Shown here: positions 34,742-42,665 of the stretch, in pieces
Numbering within the stretch: position 1 is the first letter of the stretch
Layout of the letters: each line of letters begins with the position of its first letter
Assembly: GCF_006937785.1 (NCBI RefSeq)
Contig: NZ_SJEE01000033.1
Span: 1-59,037 of the forward strand
DNA length: 59,037 nucleotides
Origin: Pseudanabaena sp. UWO311
GTDB lineage: Bacteria; Cyanobacteriota; Cyanobacteriia; Pseudanabaenales; Pseudanabaenaceae
Direction: 5' to 3'
Notes under the pieces: generated by a model
Seen by the model: the letters and a program-made list of their open reading frames with translations, nothing else
Told to the model about the DNA's origin: nothing
Database searches by the model: none
Made by a program: the position numbers and the translations under genes

Positions 34742-34780
34742 AATTAGGTTAGGCGGAGCTTCGCGTCGCCTAACCTAATT
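34742..34780. repeat. intra-operon palindrome
   Basis: AATTAGGTTAGGCG / CGCCTAACCTAATT with core GAGCTTCGCGT, overlapping the stop of the glycosyltransferase gene (34770-34772) and ending 14 bases before the next ATG. May attenuate or stabilise the transcript. Confidence 0.75.
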
Positions 34781-35921
34781 TTTGCATTTTTTTGTAATGA
34801 GCTGTATGCATCTGCGCCGAATTTTCCCATGTATATTTTGGCAAAATGGACTGGCTAGCTTGCACTAAAGCCTGACTAACATCAGATTGCCTAATTAAGC
34901 ACATCGCTTGAGCGATCGCATCCACATCGTCAGGATTAATCAACAAAGCTTGCTGATTAGATAAAAATTCTGTAAAGGGTGGGCAGTTAGAAGTAATCAC
35001 AGGGATACCCGATGCGATCGCCTCCATAATCACTAAACCCCAACCTTCCTTGGCGGATGGAAAGACAAAAGCATCAGCGCAGCGATAAAGTGTAGGTAAT
35101 TCAACATCCGTGAGAACGCCTGTAATGATAAGGGATTTCGCGATATCTAGCTCCTGTGCGATCGCTAGAAATTGATCGCGATATGCTTGATAATCAAATA
35201 ATGTTGCCCCTCCCGCAATCACCAATTGAGCCTTGGGAAAGTCAGCAAGAACCAGAGAAAAAGCTTGAATCAGCTTAATTGAATTTTTACGTGGTTCAAT
35301 TCCGCCGACAGTCAGATAAATTGGTGAACCTGTTAACCTAAATTTTTGGCTGATTTGTAATTCTGTACCATTGCGATCGCTAGAAAATCTTTGCAAATTT
35401 ACACCGTTAATCACTCGCGGCGCATGGATTTGGTAATGTTCATAAATTTGGGCTTGCCAGCCTGCACTCACGCATAAACATAGCTCAGCTTCGCGAATAG
35501 ATCGATCCTGACAAGCCTGTAAATAAGGGCTATTGTAATCTTCGATATGGTGAATGGTGCGGATAAAGTGGGGAATGAGTCCTTGCGATCGCAAAATCGC
35601 CAAAGCATTGGCACTGATGCAGTCCTGAGCGTGATAGATATCATAATCTAGTGACGAGTTCTGCAAATAATCCACAAATTCCTGAATGCGTTGCTGAATT
35701 AGTTGATCTATTGCCTGTGGTGCAGGTTGCGCAAGAATTGGTTGAAATTCACAGGACAAATGGCGTTCAAATCCTGAGCCATCTTTATCTAATGCATAGA
35801 TACATACTTGATGTCCTAAAGCTTGCAATGCTTCCGCAAGTTCTAGGGTATGGATCACGCTCCCTCTAGGTTTTGTGGAATAAGTGAGTAAAGCGATGCG
35901 TAATTTCGATGACTGCGGCAT
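34770..35921 (-). CDS. MSMEG_0565 family glycosyltransferase
   Basis: 383 residues, GT-B fold, GT4 type. N-terminal half IALLTYSTKPRGSVIHTLELAEALQALGH near 9-37; C-terminal nucleotide-sugar site with GGIEPRKN near 205-212 and the E-x7-E motif EGWGLVIMEAIASGIPVI near 293-310. The start region and STKPRG are characteristic of the MSMEG_0565 group, a partner of MSMEG_0570. The sugar donor and acceptor are unknown. Starts 3 bases after the stop of the methyltransferase gene, so it is in the same operon. Confidence 0.85.
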   Translation of the reverse strand: MPQSSKLRIALLTYSTKPRGSVIHTLELAEALQALGHQVCIYALDKDGSGFERHLSCEFQPILAQPAPQAIDQLIQQRIQEFVDYLQNSSLDYDIYHAQDCISANALAILRSQGLIPHFIRTIHHIEDYNSPYLQACQDRSIREAELCLCVSAGWQAQIYEHYQIHAPRVINGVNLQRFSSDRNGTELQISQKFRLTGSPIYLTVGGIEPRKNSIKLIQAFSLVLADFPKAQLVIAGGATLFDYQAYRDQFLAIAQELDIAKSLIITGVLTDVELPTLYRCADAFVFPSAKEGWGLVIMEAIASGIPVITSNCPPFTEFLSNQQALLINPDDVDAIAQAMCLIRQSDVSQALVQASQSILPKYTWENSAQMHTAHYKKMQKLG

Positions 35922-35924
35922 GGA

Positions 35925-36788
35925 TTATATTTTATGGGCAACGTGAAAAGCGGAGATGAAAGAGAGCTTTAGGCGATCTCCATGATTTTTATGGAGGACT
36001 TCTCTCAATTTTGCAAATAGATTATTTCTATTCTCCGCAGCTAGGGCGATATAGGGTGAAAGTGTACTCAAAAGTAGCAGATAGTCATCAAGGCTATAGT
36101 TGACTTGATGAATCGCAGATTCATAGTTGACATTTTTAAAATATCCTGAATCACTGATCATCTCACTGAACTTCATAAAATCTGCTTGATGATTGGCTCT
36201 GCCTTCATGTCTGGCATATAGGGGAATAGAAGGTGCTAAGACCTCATAAATCTCATCAACCAATTGATAAGTTTCTTGATCTAATTGTGGTGGAGTATTC
36301 CATAACAAAATGAGCGATCCTTGAGTTTTCAATGCTGCTGCCGATTTGACATAGGCGATCGCAGGATCAATCCAATGCCAAGATGTTGCGGCTAGAACTG
36401 CATCAAAGCGATCGCATTTTAATTCCCATTCTTCAAAGGCAAGATTTTGAATTTCGACATTAGGATATTCTGCACAATTGAGTTTCGCTAAGTCTGAAGC
36501 TTCTCGATTTGGCTCCAAACTCAATAGCGAAAAGCCAAGCTGAGCAAGTGGCACTGTTGCGATCGCGGGACCACAACCTAATTCTAAAATTTTGGCTTTT
36601 GGGGACAGCTGAGCAAGCTGTATTGCTCGTTCAATTACAGTTTGTGGATATCGGGGTCTGACACGATTATAAGCATCAGCGACGGAGCCATACCAATTCT
36701 TTCTTTCTCCTAAGTCTTTACCCGCATAGTCTTTTACTACCTCTGTCCAAGTTTTGTTGCTGATGTTACCTCGTTTTCCTTTGCCCAT
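35925..36788 (-). CDS. class I SAM-dependent methyltransferase
   Basis: 287 residues from the ATG at 36788; the ORF is open 20 codons further but that part lies partly in a repeat. Methyltransf_11/25-type Rossmann domain: motif I ILELGCGPAIATVPLA near 67-82, LEPNREA near 91-97, RFDAVLAATSWHWIDP near 124-139. The pre-motif WYGSVADAYNRVRPRYP near 31-47 resembles small-molecule (ubiquinone/sterol-like) methyltransferases. First gene of a three-gene operon with the MSMEG_0565 and MSMEG_0570 family genes. Substrate unknown. Confidence 0.83.
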   Translation of the reverse strand: MGKGKRGNISNKTWTEVVKDYAGKDLGERKNWYGSVADAYNRVRPRYPQTVIERAIQLAQLSPKAKILELGCGPAIATVPLAQLGFSLLSLEPNREASDLAKLNCAEYPNVEIQNLAFEEWELKCDRFDAVLAATSWHWIDPAIAYVKSAAALKTQGSLILLWNTPPQLDQETYQLVDEIYEVLAPSIPLYARHEGRANHQADFMKFSEMISDSGYFKNVNYESAIHQVNYSLDDYLLLLSTLSPYIALAAENRNNLFAKLREVLHKNHGDRLKLSFISAFHVAHKI

Positions 36789-36832
36789 TACTTTTGCCCC
36801 TACAGCAGTTTGCACATTGCTTAACTTTATAG

Positions 36833-36952
36833 CAAGCCCTGCACTCAAGTGCGGGCTAAAAGCTCAAACCCGTTGAAACGGGTTACGGAAAAGTAATCTT
36901 TAGTCCACTTCAGTGGACTTGAGATTTTAGCCAAGAACTTGAGTTCTTGGTT
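36833..36952. repeat. REP-type composite repeat, copy 2
   Basis: Same ordered hairpins as 29019-29179: GCACTCAAGTGC, AAACCCGTTGAAACGGGTT, AGTCCACTTCAGTGGACT, CCAAGAACTTGAGTTCTTGG, without the nested palindrome. Located between divergent genes, in the 210-bp promoter region. Confidence 0.82.
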
Positions 36953-36998
36953 TATTCGCGTAACATTAATACATAGAGAAACTCCGTCAAGGCAAAAC

Positions 36999-38159
36999 AT
37001 GAATTACGATGCGATCGCGATCGGGGCAGGGCTGTCGGGCTGTAGCGCTGCCATTCAATTAGCAAAACTTGGCTACCGCGTCCTTTTGCTGGAGCAAAGT
37101 CATTACCCAATGCATAAACTCTGTGGTGAGTTTCTATCCGTTGAAGTAACCGCAGCATTTGAGCATCTGGGCATACTAGAGCAGGTTCATAAAATTGGTG
37201 CTCAGCCAATTCATCGCGCTTACCTAACCACTGCTAACGGTGCATCATTTCGGAGTAAGCTCCCTAGCACAGCATTAGGACTGAGCCGCTATCAACTAGA
37301 CTTGATGCTATTTCAACGGGCACAAGCAGTGAATGTAACTTGTATCGATAACATCAAGGTTACAGGCGTTACAGGCAATCTCTCAGAGGGATTTACAGTG
37401 AATACGACTAAAGGAGAATTCTCTGGACGGATCGTATTGGGTGCATTTGGTAAACGCTCATCGCTCGATCGCAGTCTTAATCGGGCATTTGTGCAAAAGC
37501 GATCGCCTTGGATTGCTTACAAAGGACATTTCACGGGTGTAGATATAGCCGATGTGATTGAATTACATGCTTTCCCCAACGGCTATTGCGGATTATCACA
37601 GATCGAAACAGGGGAAATAAATGTTTGTTGGATTGCCCATGAACGGGTGATGAAGGAGCCAACGCATCCAGAATTAGATATTCCTGAATCTCTAGCCAAA
37701 AATCCTGTACTAGCCGATCGCTTTCGCCATATGCAAAGAGTTTCCTCTTCATTGCAAGGATTAAGCCAGATTAGCTTTGAACTGAAAGAGAACTTTCACA
37801 ATGATATTTGCATGATTGGCGATACAGCAGGGATGATTACGCCGCTTTGTGGCGATGGTATGGCGATGGCTTTGCGGTCAGCGGAAATCGTGGTTCCTTT
37901 TGTCAGTCAATTTCTGGAACATCAAATCACAGCGCTCTCCTTTAAGCAACAATATGCGATCGCATGGCGTAAGGAATTTCAAACACGCTTGCAACTCGGC
38001 AGAATCATGCATAATTGCTTTATCCAGCCTCCCCTTGCAAATATGGGCGTGAGCCTATGTCAAATGGTTCCTGCGTTAGGGAATTGGATTATCGGTGCAA
38101 CCCGTGGTAAGCCACAGCAGTTACTCGGCAACGAACTTGCCAGTAATGCGCTCTCCTAA
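36999..38159 (+). CDS. FAD-dependent oxidoreductase (geranylgeranyl reductase/CbrA-like)
   Basis: 386 residues from the ATG at 36999; upstream in-frame residues come from repeat DNA. Rossmann FAD-binding start YDAIAIGAGLSGCSAAIQLAKLGY at 3-26 (GxGxxG), substrate region LCGEFLS near 44-50, and the second FAD motif IGDTAGMITPLCGDGMAMAL near 273-292. The family covers geranylgeranyl reductases and tryptophan-halogenase-like flavoproteins; a lipid or polyketide substrate is likely but undetermined. Its 3' end overlaps the convergent MFS gene by 39 bp. Confidence 0.83.
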   Translation: MNYDAIAIGAGLSGCSAAIQLAKLGYRVLLLEQSHYPMHKLCGEFLSVEVTAAFEHLGILEQVHKIGAQPIHRAYLTTANGASFRSKLPSTALGLSRYQLDLMLFQRAQAVNVTCIDNIKVTGVTGNLSEGFTVNTTKGEFSGRIVLGAFGKRSSLDRSLNRAFVQKRSPWIAYKGHFTGVDIADVIELHAFPNGYCGLSQIETGEINVCWIAHERVMKEPTHPELDIPESLAKNPVLADRFRHMQRVSSSLQGLSQISFELKENFHNDICMIGDTAGMITPLCGDGMAMALRSAEIVVPFVSQFLEHQITALSFKQQYAIAWRKEFQTRLQLGRIMHNCFIQPPLANMGVSLCQMVPALGNWIIGATRGKPQQLLGNELASNALS

Positions 38160-39392
38160 TGCTATGCCCACACCTGCGGCAAGAAAGACGATCGCCGTTA
38201 ACAAAATTACATTTGGCGTTGAGATCATCTCCGCAGGTTTAGGAACCAGATAACCAAAAACTGCGATCGCTCCCGATAGCCCACCAAAGAACATTCCTAC
38301 AGTCAATCCACTTAGGGATTTAGGAACCATTGTTAGCGCGAAGGCAATCATGCCATTGTTTACCGCGCTAAGACAGGTGAGCATAAATAGAATGATGATG
38401 ATGGATGCGATCGCACCGTAGCCAGCAGATAACAAGCCTAAACCTGCGGCAATACAGCCGAAGCTAATAATCATTAGGCGTTTGTTATCAATTAGCTTTG
38501 AGATTTTCGCTGTCAATAGAGCGACTAGTCCCTGAGCAATAAAAGCTGCTCCCATTAAAATCTCAAAAGGTAAACCTGTAAATCCTGTAATATCTGCTTT
38601 GATTGTTCGGGGTAACACATCTCCCATCAGTAATCGTATTCCTAAGCCGATCGCAGCACCAACAAATAGGACAATTGCTAAGTTACTCAAACAATCGCGA
38701 ATTGGTAACGGTTCATTTTTTTCTAATTTTTCTAATTCTGGATTGAGGTTTTTAGGAATGTAGATCATCGCACTTCGCAATCCTGCCGCACTTGCAAGCA
38801 GAACAATTGAAGCGATCGTAAAAGTCGCAGGTGCGCCCAGACTCAAAATAAATTTCGTCCCCAAAGGTCTGATCGAAGCAACAAAACCACCGACTAGCGT
38901 TAACACACTGCCTGCCTGCGGTAGTTTTGTCGCTCCCGCAAAGATACCGAGCAAGCACATGACGGGACTCCGAAAGGTTGCCATCACGATCGCCCAGAGG
39001 ATGGCTAGACTGAGCAAAAGTATGCGCGTAATTTCGTTTGCGCCACCAAAAATAACAACACAGGGTAGTCCAACAAATAAAGCTGTTGAGGCGATCGCAG
39101 CGGCAATAATAAAGGGCATTCGCGTGCTATACCAACGCTGCCAGCGATCGGACAGACCACCAAATAATGGCTCGACAATTACCGCGATCACGTTTTCGAT
39201 TACCAGTATTAGCGCTGCAAATTGTTGTGCTTGACTGGTTGGATAGCCAAAAACCTGTTCGATAAACTGCGGTAAATAGATCGCATAAGCGATCCAAGTC
39301 AGAGTCATTGCTCCCTGAACTGATGCTAAGCCCCATACTTGGAGCCAGCGCACTTGATCAGGCGCTTGATTTGATGGTGATGCGATCGTCAT
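38121..39392 (-). CDS. MFS transporter
   Basis: 423 residues with about 12 transmembrane helices and a central cytoplasmic loop (IPKNLNPELEKLEKNEPLPIRD near 215-236). The loop between TM2 and TM3 carries PLFGGLSDRWQRWYSTRMPFI, the MFS motif A form, and SLSGLTVGMFFGGLSG lies in TM10. The pattern GGLSDR...RMPFI resembles SLC45/sugar-proton or polyol symporters; substrate unknown. Convergent with the flavoprotein gene; the last 12 codons of each overlap on opposite strands. Confidence 0.85.
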   Translation of the reverse strand: MTIASPSNQAPDQVRWLQVWGLASVQGAMTLTWIAYAIYLPQFIEQVFGYPTSQAQQFAALILVIENVIAVIVEPLFGGLSDRWQRWYSTRMPFIIAAAIASTALFVGLPCVVIFGGANEITRILLLSLAILWAIVMATFRSPVMCLLGIFAGATKLPQAGSVLTLVGGFVASIRPLGTKFILSLGAPATFTIASIVLLASAAGLRSAMIYIPKNLNPELEKLEKNEPLPIRDCLSNLAIVLFVGAAIGLGIRLLMGDVLPRTIKADITGFTGLPFEILMGAAFIAQGLVALLTAKISKLIDNKRLMIISFGCIAAGLGLLSAGYGAIASIIIILFMLTCLSAVNNGMIAFALTMVPKSLSGLTVGMFFGGLSGAIAVFGYLVPKPAEMISTPNVILLTAIVFLAAGVGIALGERITGKFVAE

Positions 39393-39436
39393 TAAAAAAC
39401 TCTCTAAGAAGTACTTTCTACGTCAAAAGCTCCAAG

Positions 39437-39513
39437 AGATCCCCCTCAATCCCCCTTAAAAAGGGGGAAGAGTTTAATTCTCCCCCCTTTTTTAAGGGGG
39501 GCTGGGGGGATCT
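39437..39513. repeat. GATCCCCC cyanobacterial interspersed repeat
   Basis: Ends AGATCCCCCTCAATCCCCCT and mirror GGGGGGCTGGGGGGATCT, with an internal CCTTAAAAAGG. The same type of repeat is common between genes in many cyanobacteria. It fills most of the 131-bp gap upstream of the MFS gene. Confidence 0.85.
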
Positions 39514-39523
39514 AGCACAATTC

Positions 39524-40186
39524 TTAAAACTGCATACAGCCTTGCATAGAAACTTTGCCGTCGGGCATAGTTGCACGGCAAAGATTAGCTTGACTTAGAT
39601 CTACATTAGTTACATTGGCATTGGTGAGGTCAGCACGATACAAATCCGCACCCTTGAGATTTGCGCCAGTCAAATCTGCACCATATAAGCTTGCGTTTCG
39701 CAAAGAGGCATTAGTTAGATTAGCGCCGTTGAGCTTGGCATAAACCAACTCGATATCAATCAAGTTAGAGTTTTGCAAATTCGCTTCGGTTAAATCAGCA
39801 TACTTCCAGCGACTATTACGAGCATTTGCCCCAGACAAATTTACTTTAATCAAATCGCTATGAATCAAAAAAGTATTTCGTAGATCTGAGTTGCTGAGAT
39901 CTGCACCACGAAAATCAGCATAATACATGGTACTAAAAGCCAAAGTTGCCCCAGAGAGAGAACTTTTGCGTAGATCAGCAACATCAAGGAACGATTCACG
40001 TAAATTGACCCCATTTGCCGCAATGCCACTTAGCTCGCATCGCTGACAAGTACGATGAGTCAAAAGTTCTTGGAGATGTCCAGCATTTTGCGCTTGGACG
40101 CTTGATGCTATGCCCATTGTCATGAAGCTAGTCACAAAGGCGCTAGCGATCGCAGTCACGGAGTGAGTAAAGGCTGTTGACTTCAT
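39524..40186 (-). CDS. secreted pentapeptide-repeat protein
   Basis: 220 residues: signal peptide 1-32 (ending SVQA-QNA), a CxxC pair in RTCQRCELSG near 46-55, then about 25 pentapeptide repeats of the A(D/N)Lxx type (ADLRKSSLSGATL, GANLTNASLRNASLYGADLTGANLKGADLYRADL), forming a right-handed square beta-helix. A final Cys pair (ANLCRA, MQGCMQF) may pair with the N-terminal one. Presumably lumenal or periplasmic; function unknown. Confidence 0.88.
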   Translation of the reverse strand: MKSTAFTHSVTAIASAFVTSFMTMGIASSVQAQNAGHLQELLTHRTCQRCELSGIAANGVNLRESFLDVADLRKSSLSGATLAFSTMYYADFRGADLSNSDLRNTFLIHSDLIKVNLSGANARNSRWKYADLTEANLQNSNLIDIELVYAKLNGANLTNASLRNASLYGADLTGANLKGADLYRADLTNANVTNVDLSQANLCRATMPDGKVSMQGCMQF

Positions 40187-40270
40187 AAAAAAGTACCTAA
40201 ATTGAGCAATCCCTCTTTAATAATTATCATACGCGCCCTCTATACAACACCGCAAAATGTAACAAAAAAC

Positions 40271-40545
40271 TAAAAGTAAGGCGCAAAGCGGCTTACTTTT
40301 AACTACCTATGCTGAAAACTCGAAGGTTGTGCCCCTGCGGGGCACAACCTTCGAGTTTGGGTTTGAAATTAATTATGTTCATCTACTTGGCTGCTGTCGC
40401 CAGTAAGGGTTCTTAATTTAAGAACCCTTACTGGGTCTGTTTTTTGATTAGCTAAAGTGTAGTCACACTTTCTTGAATTGGTATTAGGGCATAAAATCCA
40501 AAAGAGAGCTGCGGCGCTTCGCGCCGCAGCTCTCTTTTGGATTTT
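40271..40545. repeat. tract of four palindromes and one conserved module
   Basis: 40271-40301 TAAAAGTAAGGCGC / GCTTACTTTTA; 40316-40358 AAACTCGAAGGTTGTGCCC with mirror arm; 40401-40433 CAGTAAGGGTTCTTAA with mirror arm; the TTAGCTAAAGTGTAGTCACA module at 40448-40482; 40493-40545 AAAATCCAAAAGAGAGCTGC with mirror arm (AAACCC family). Nothing coding is seen in the 441-bp gap 40187-40627. Confidence 0.8.
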
Positions 40546-40627
40546 ATGTGACGACAGTCATAGTTGATGGTCTGATGATTTTGTATACTTGTATTATTTG
40601 TTAATGTTTTGTTATGGATAGTATTGA

Positions 40628-41347
40628 ATGTTCGAGCAGTTTCTAGAGACAAATGGTTTGTCATTTCGCCCCGAAGTTATTCCAATTTTGGGAGTACTAA
40701 TTCTGCTAGAGGCAATTCTGTCTGCGGATAATGCGATCGCCCTTGCTGCGATCGTGCGTAGTTTACCAGACCCTAAGCAAGAAGAATGGGCGCTACGTTA
40801 CGGCTTAATTGGGGCATTTGTATTGCGGGTAGTGTTGATCTTTACAGCAACATGGGTAATTAAATATTGGCAATTTGAACTAGCTGGCTCGGTATATCTA
40901 CTGTGGCTATCAGGAAAATTTTTCTTGGAAAAGTCCCAAGCAGGTCATGATGCACAGCATCCAGTAAGGATGGCAGATAAATTATGGCAAGTTGTAGTCT
41001 TAGTTTCACTGACAGACTTGGCTTTTTCTCTTGATAGTGTGACCGCAGCAGTTGCCGTCGCTCAAGAGACTTGGCTAGTACTGATTGGTGGTGTCGCAGG
41101 AATTATCACATTACGCTTTCTAGCAGGACTATTTATCAAGTGGTTAGCAGAATTTACACACCTTGAATCGGCAGGCTATCTGATCGTGTTACTTGTAGGT
41201 TTACGTCTATTTATCAAAGTGTTTTCTGATAGCTTAGTTCCTCCCGAATGGTTGATGCTAACTTGCATCGGACTAGTATTTATCTGGGGATTTTCTAAAC
41301 GTGAGCCAGTCGATGAAATTGAGGCGATCGCAGAGCAAACCAAATAA
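40628..41347 (+). CDS. TerC family membrane protein
   Basis: 239 residues with about seven to eight transmembrane helices and the paired acidic TerC motifs [15 protein letters not shown] near 27-41 and [15 protein letters not shown] near 132-146. TerC proteins take part in metal-ion (manganese) efflux or metalation of exported and membrane proteins; in plants a homologue acts in thylakoid assembly. In the same 2 kb as a UPF0016 manganese-exporter-like gene, which fits a metal homeostasis locus. Ends in its own terminator. Confidence 0.9.
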   Translation: MFEQFLETNGLSFRPEVIPILGVLILLEAILSADNAIALAAIVRSLPDPKQEEWALRYGLIGAFVLRVVLIFTATWVIKYWQFELAGSVYLLWLSGKFFLEKSQAGHDAQHPVRMADKLWQVVVLVSLTDLAFSLDSVTAAVAVAQETWLVLIGGVAGIITLRFLAGLFIKWLAEFTHLESAGYLIVLLVGLRLFIKVFSDSLVPPEWLMLTCIGLVFIWGFSKREPVDEIEAIAEQTK

Positions 41348-41352
41348 TTTAT

Positions 41353-41379
41353 AGAGAGGAGCGCTTTGCGCTCCTCTCT
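41353..41379 (+). terminator. terminator of terC-like gene
   Basis: AGAGAGGAGCGC, loop TTT, GCGCTCCTCTCT then TTTT. Confidence 0.88.
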
Positions 41380-41421
41380 TTTGTCTACAATAATCAAGAT
41401 AGAAAAAGGGAAAATAGCCAG

Positions 41422-41808
41422 ATGTTTGAATATCCTGATGACTTGAAATACACTAACTCCCACGAGTATATTCGGCTGGAAGATGACACCGCCACAGTAG
41501 GAATTACGGCTTTTGCGATCGATCAACTCGGTGATATTGTGTTTCTCGATCTTCCTGAAGTGGGGACAAGGGTAGAAAAAGGTCAAACCTTCGGCACAAT
41601 TGAGTCGGTCAAAGCGGTAGAAGACATCTATTCCCCCGTAACTGGTACAGTAATGGAATCTAATACGGCTCTTGTCGATGACCCTGAAATCATTGGTAAT
41701 GATCCTTACGGCGCATCATGGTTGCTCAAAGTAAATATCGAAGATGCAGGCGAACTAGCTGGCACTATGTCGGCTAGTGAATATCGCAGTAAGGTGGAAG
41801 GAAGCTAA
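41422..41808 (+). CDS. gcvH: glycine cleavage system H protein
   Basis: Lipoyl carrier of the glycine decarboxylase complex, shuttling the aminomethyl group between P and T proteins; important in cyanobacterial photorespiration. 128 residues, family length. Lipoylated Lys is in [18 protein letters not shown] near 57-74; start [14 protein letters not shown] is typical. gcvP and gcvT are not adjacent. Confidence 0.96.
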   Translation: MFEYPDDLKYTNSHEYIRLEDDTATVGITAFAIDQLGDIVFLDLPEVGTRVEKGQTFGTIESVKAVEDIYSPVTGTVMESNTALVDDPEIIGNDPYGASWLLKVNIEDAGELAGTMSASEYRSKVEGS

Positions 41809-41838
41809 AAAAATCGGCACTCAGTGCCGATTTTTTTT
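41807..41838. terminator. bidirectional terminator
   Basis: AAAAAAATCGGCACTCAGTGCCGATTTTTTT form, between convergent gcvH and the UPF0016 gene; stem includes the gcvH stop. Confidence 0.9.
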
Positions 41839-42475
41839 AAGCTTGAAAGAAAGCAGTTACCCCAAAAACTAGAAACAGAACGCCGCCAATTCCTGTAATT
41901 ACCCGTTCAGAGATCCTCCCCGCCACTAAACGACCGCCAATCACGGCGATCACTGTGCAGATTCCATGTCCCAAAATTGCCCCAAGGGTTACAAAAATCG
42001 GATCATTTGCCGCCGCTAACGCGATCGTACTAATTTGCGTGCGATCGCCCCATTCTGCCAAGAAAGTCATCACAAAAGCCTGTACCCAAACGCCGATTTG
42101 TGGATAACGCGCTAAAATCTTGCCAAAAACGGGAATTGAAGTTTGTGGATTTTGCCCTGCAACAGTTTCCTCGGCTTCCTTTACGACTTCCTCAGTTGAA
42201 TTAGGCGACATTCGCACTGCATCGACAATTAGCTTGACACCAAAAATCAAGAATAAGGCGATCGCTCCATAGTGAGTATAAACCTTTGGTAATAGTGATA
42301 CAGCTTGTCCTAGCAGAACCGATAAGACTGTCATCACAGCCAGTGCAGCTAGCACTGACGAAAACACGATGCGATGGTTATAACGCATCGACAAAATCAC
42401 AGCAATAAAAAAAGTTTTATCCCCTAATTCCGAAATCGTAATTAGCAATAAACTGGCTGTAAAAGCTTGCAGCAA
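41837..42475 (-). CDS. UPF0016/GDT1 family membrane protein, Mn exporter-like
   Basis: 212 residues with two repeats of the E-x-G-D-(K/R)-T signature: ISELGDKTFFIA near 14-25 and LAEWGDRTQIST near 140-151, each in a three-helix bundle, joined by an acidic loop (NSTEEVVKEAEETVAG). This is the UPF0016 family of cation/Mn exporters; the cyanobacterial member Mnx moves Mn2+ from cytoplasm to thylakoid lumen. The start is TTG at 42475, as no ATG precedes the first motif. The GAGAGAATT ribosome binding region is the 3' arm of a stem-loop (42481-42530), suggesting translational control. Confidence 0.88.
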   Translation of the reverse strand: MLQAFTASLLLITISELGDKTFFIAVILSMRYNHRIVFSSVLAALAVMTVLSVLLGQAVSLLPKVYTHYGAIALFLIFGVKLIVDAVRMSPNSTEEVVKEAEETVAGQNPQTSIPVFGKILARYPQIGVWVQAFVMTFLAEWGDRTQISTIALAAANDPIFVTLGAILGHGICTVIAVIGGRLVAGRISERVITGIGGVLFLVFGVTAFFQA

Positions 42476-42480
42476 TCTCT

Positions 42481-42530
42481 TAATTCTCTCTATGATTTAG
42501 ATTCCATTGTAAATCATTACGAGAGAATTA
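42481..42530 (-). promoter_or_regulatory. RBS-masking stem-loop in the leader of the UPF0016 gene
   Basis: Read on the minus strand: 5' arm TAATTCTCTCG-TAATGATTTA, loop CAATGGAATC, 3' arm TAAATCATAGAGAGAATTA, then 5 bases to the TTG start. Pairing is 10 bp, a small bulge, and 8-9 bp. The purine-rich Shine-Dalgarno lies in the 3' arm. It could equally be a protein operator, being a near-palindrome in DNA. Confidence 0.55.
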
Positions 42531-42665
42531 TTATGGATTTGAGAGTAAACAAAAAGCAGCAAAAGCCTTACTGAAGCTAGATTACAGATAATGAATGAAC
42601 TATGAACTGATAATGAGCGAACTATGAACTGTTTATGAATCAATAATGAATTGCCTTGATTTTTA

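Noticed and set aside
39308-39598. 96-codon plus-strand ORF across the GATCCCCC repeat
   Set aside because: Formed by antisense of the MFS start, the repeat and the pentapeptide gene's end.
40546-40627. yybP-ykoY manganese riboswitch upstream of the TerC-like gene
   Set aside because: Too short a leader and no matching conserved loops were found.
40452-40664. 70-codon minus-strand ORF before the TerC-like gene
   Set aside because: Runs through a palindrome of the AAACCC family and into the terC-like start; composition comes from repeat DNA.
41176-41586. 136-codon minus-strand ORF across the terC-like/gcvH junction
   Set aside because: Crosses a terminator and two well-supported genes on the other strand.
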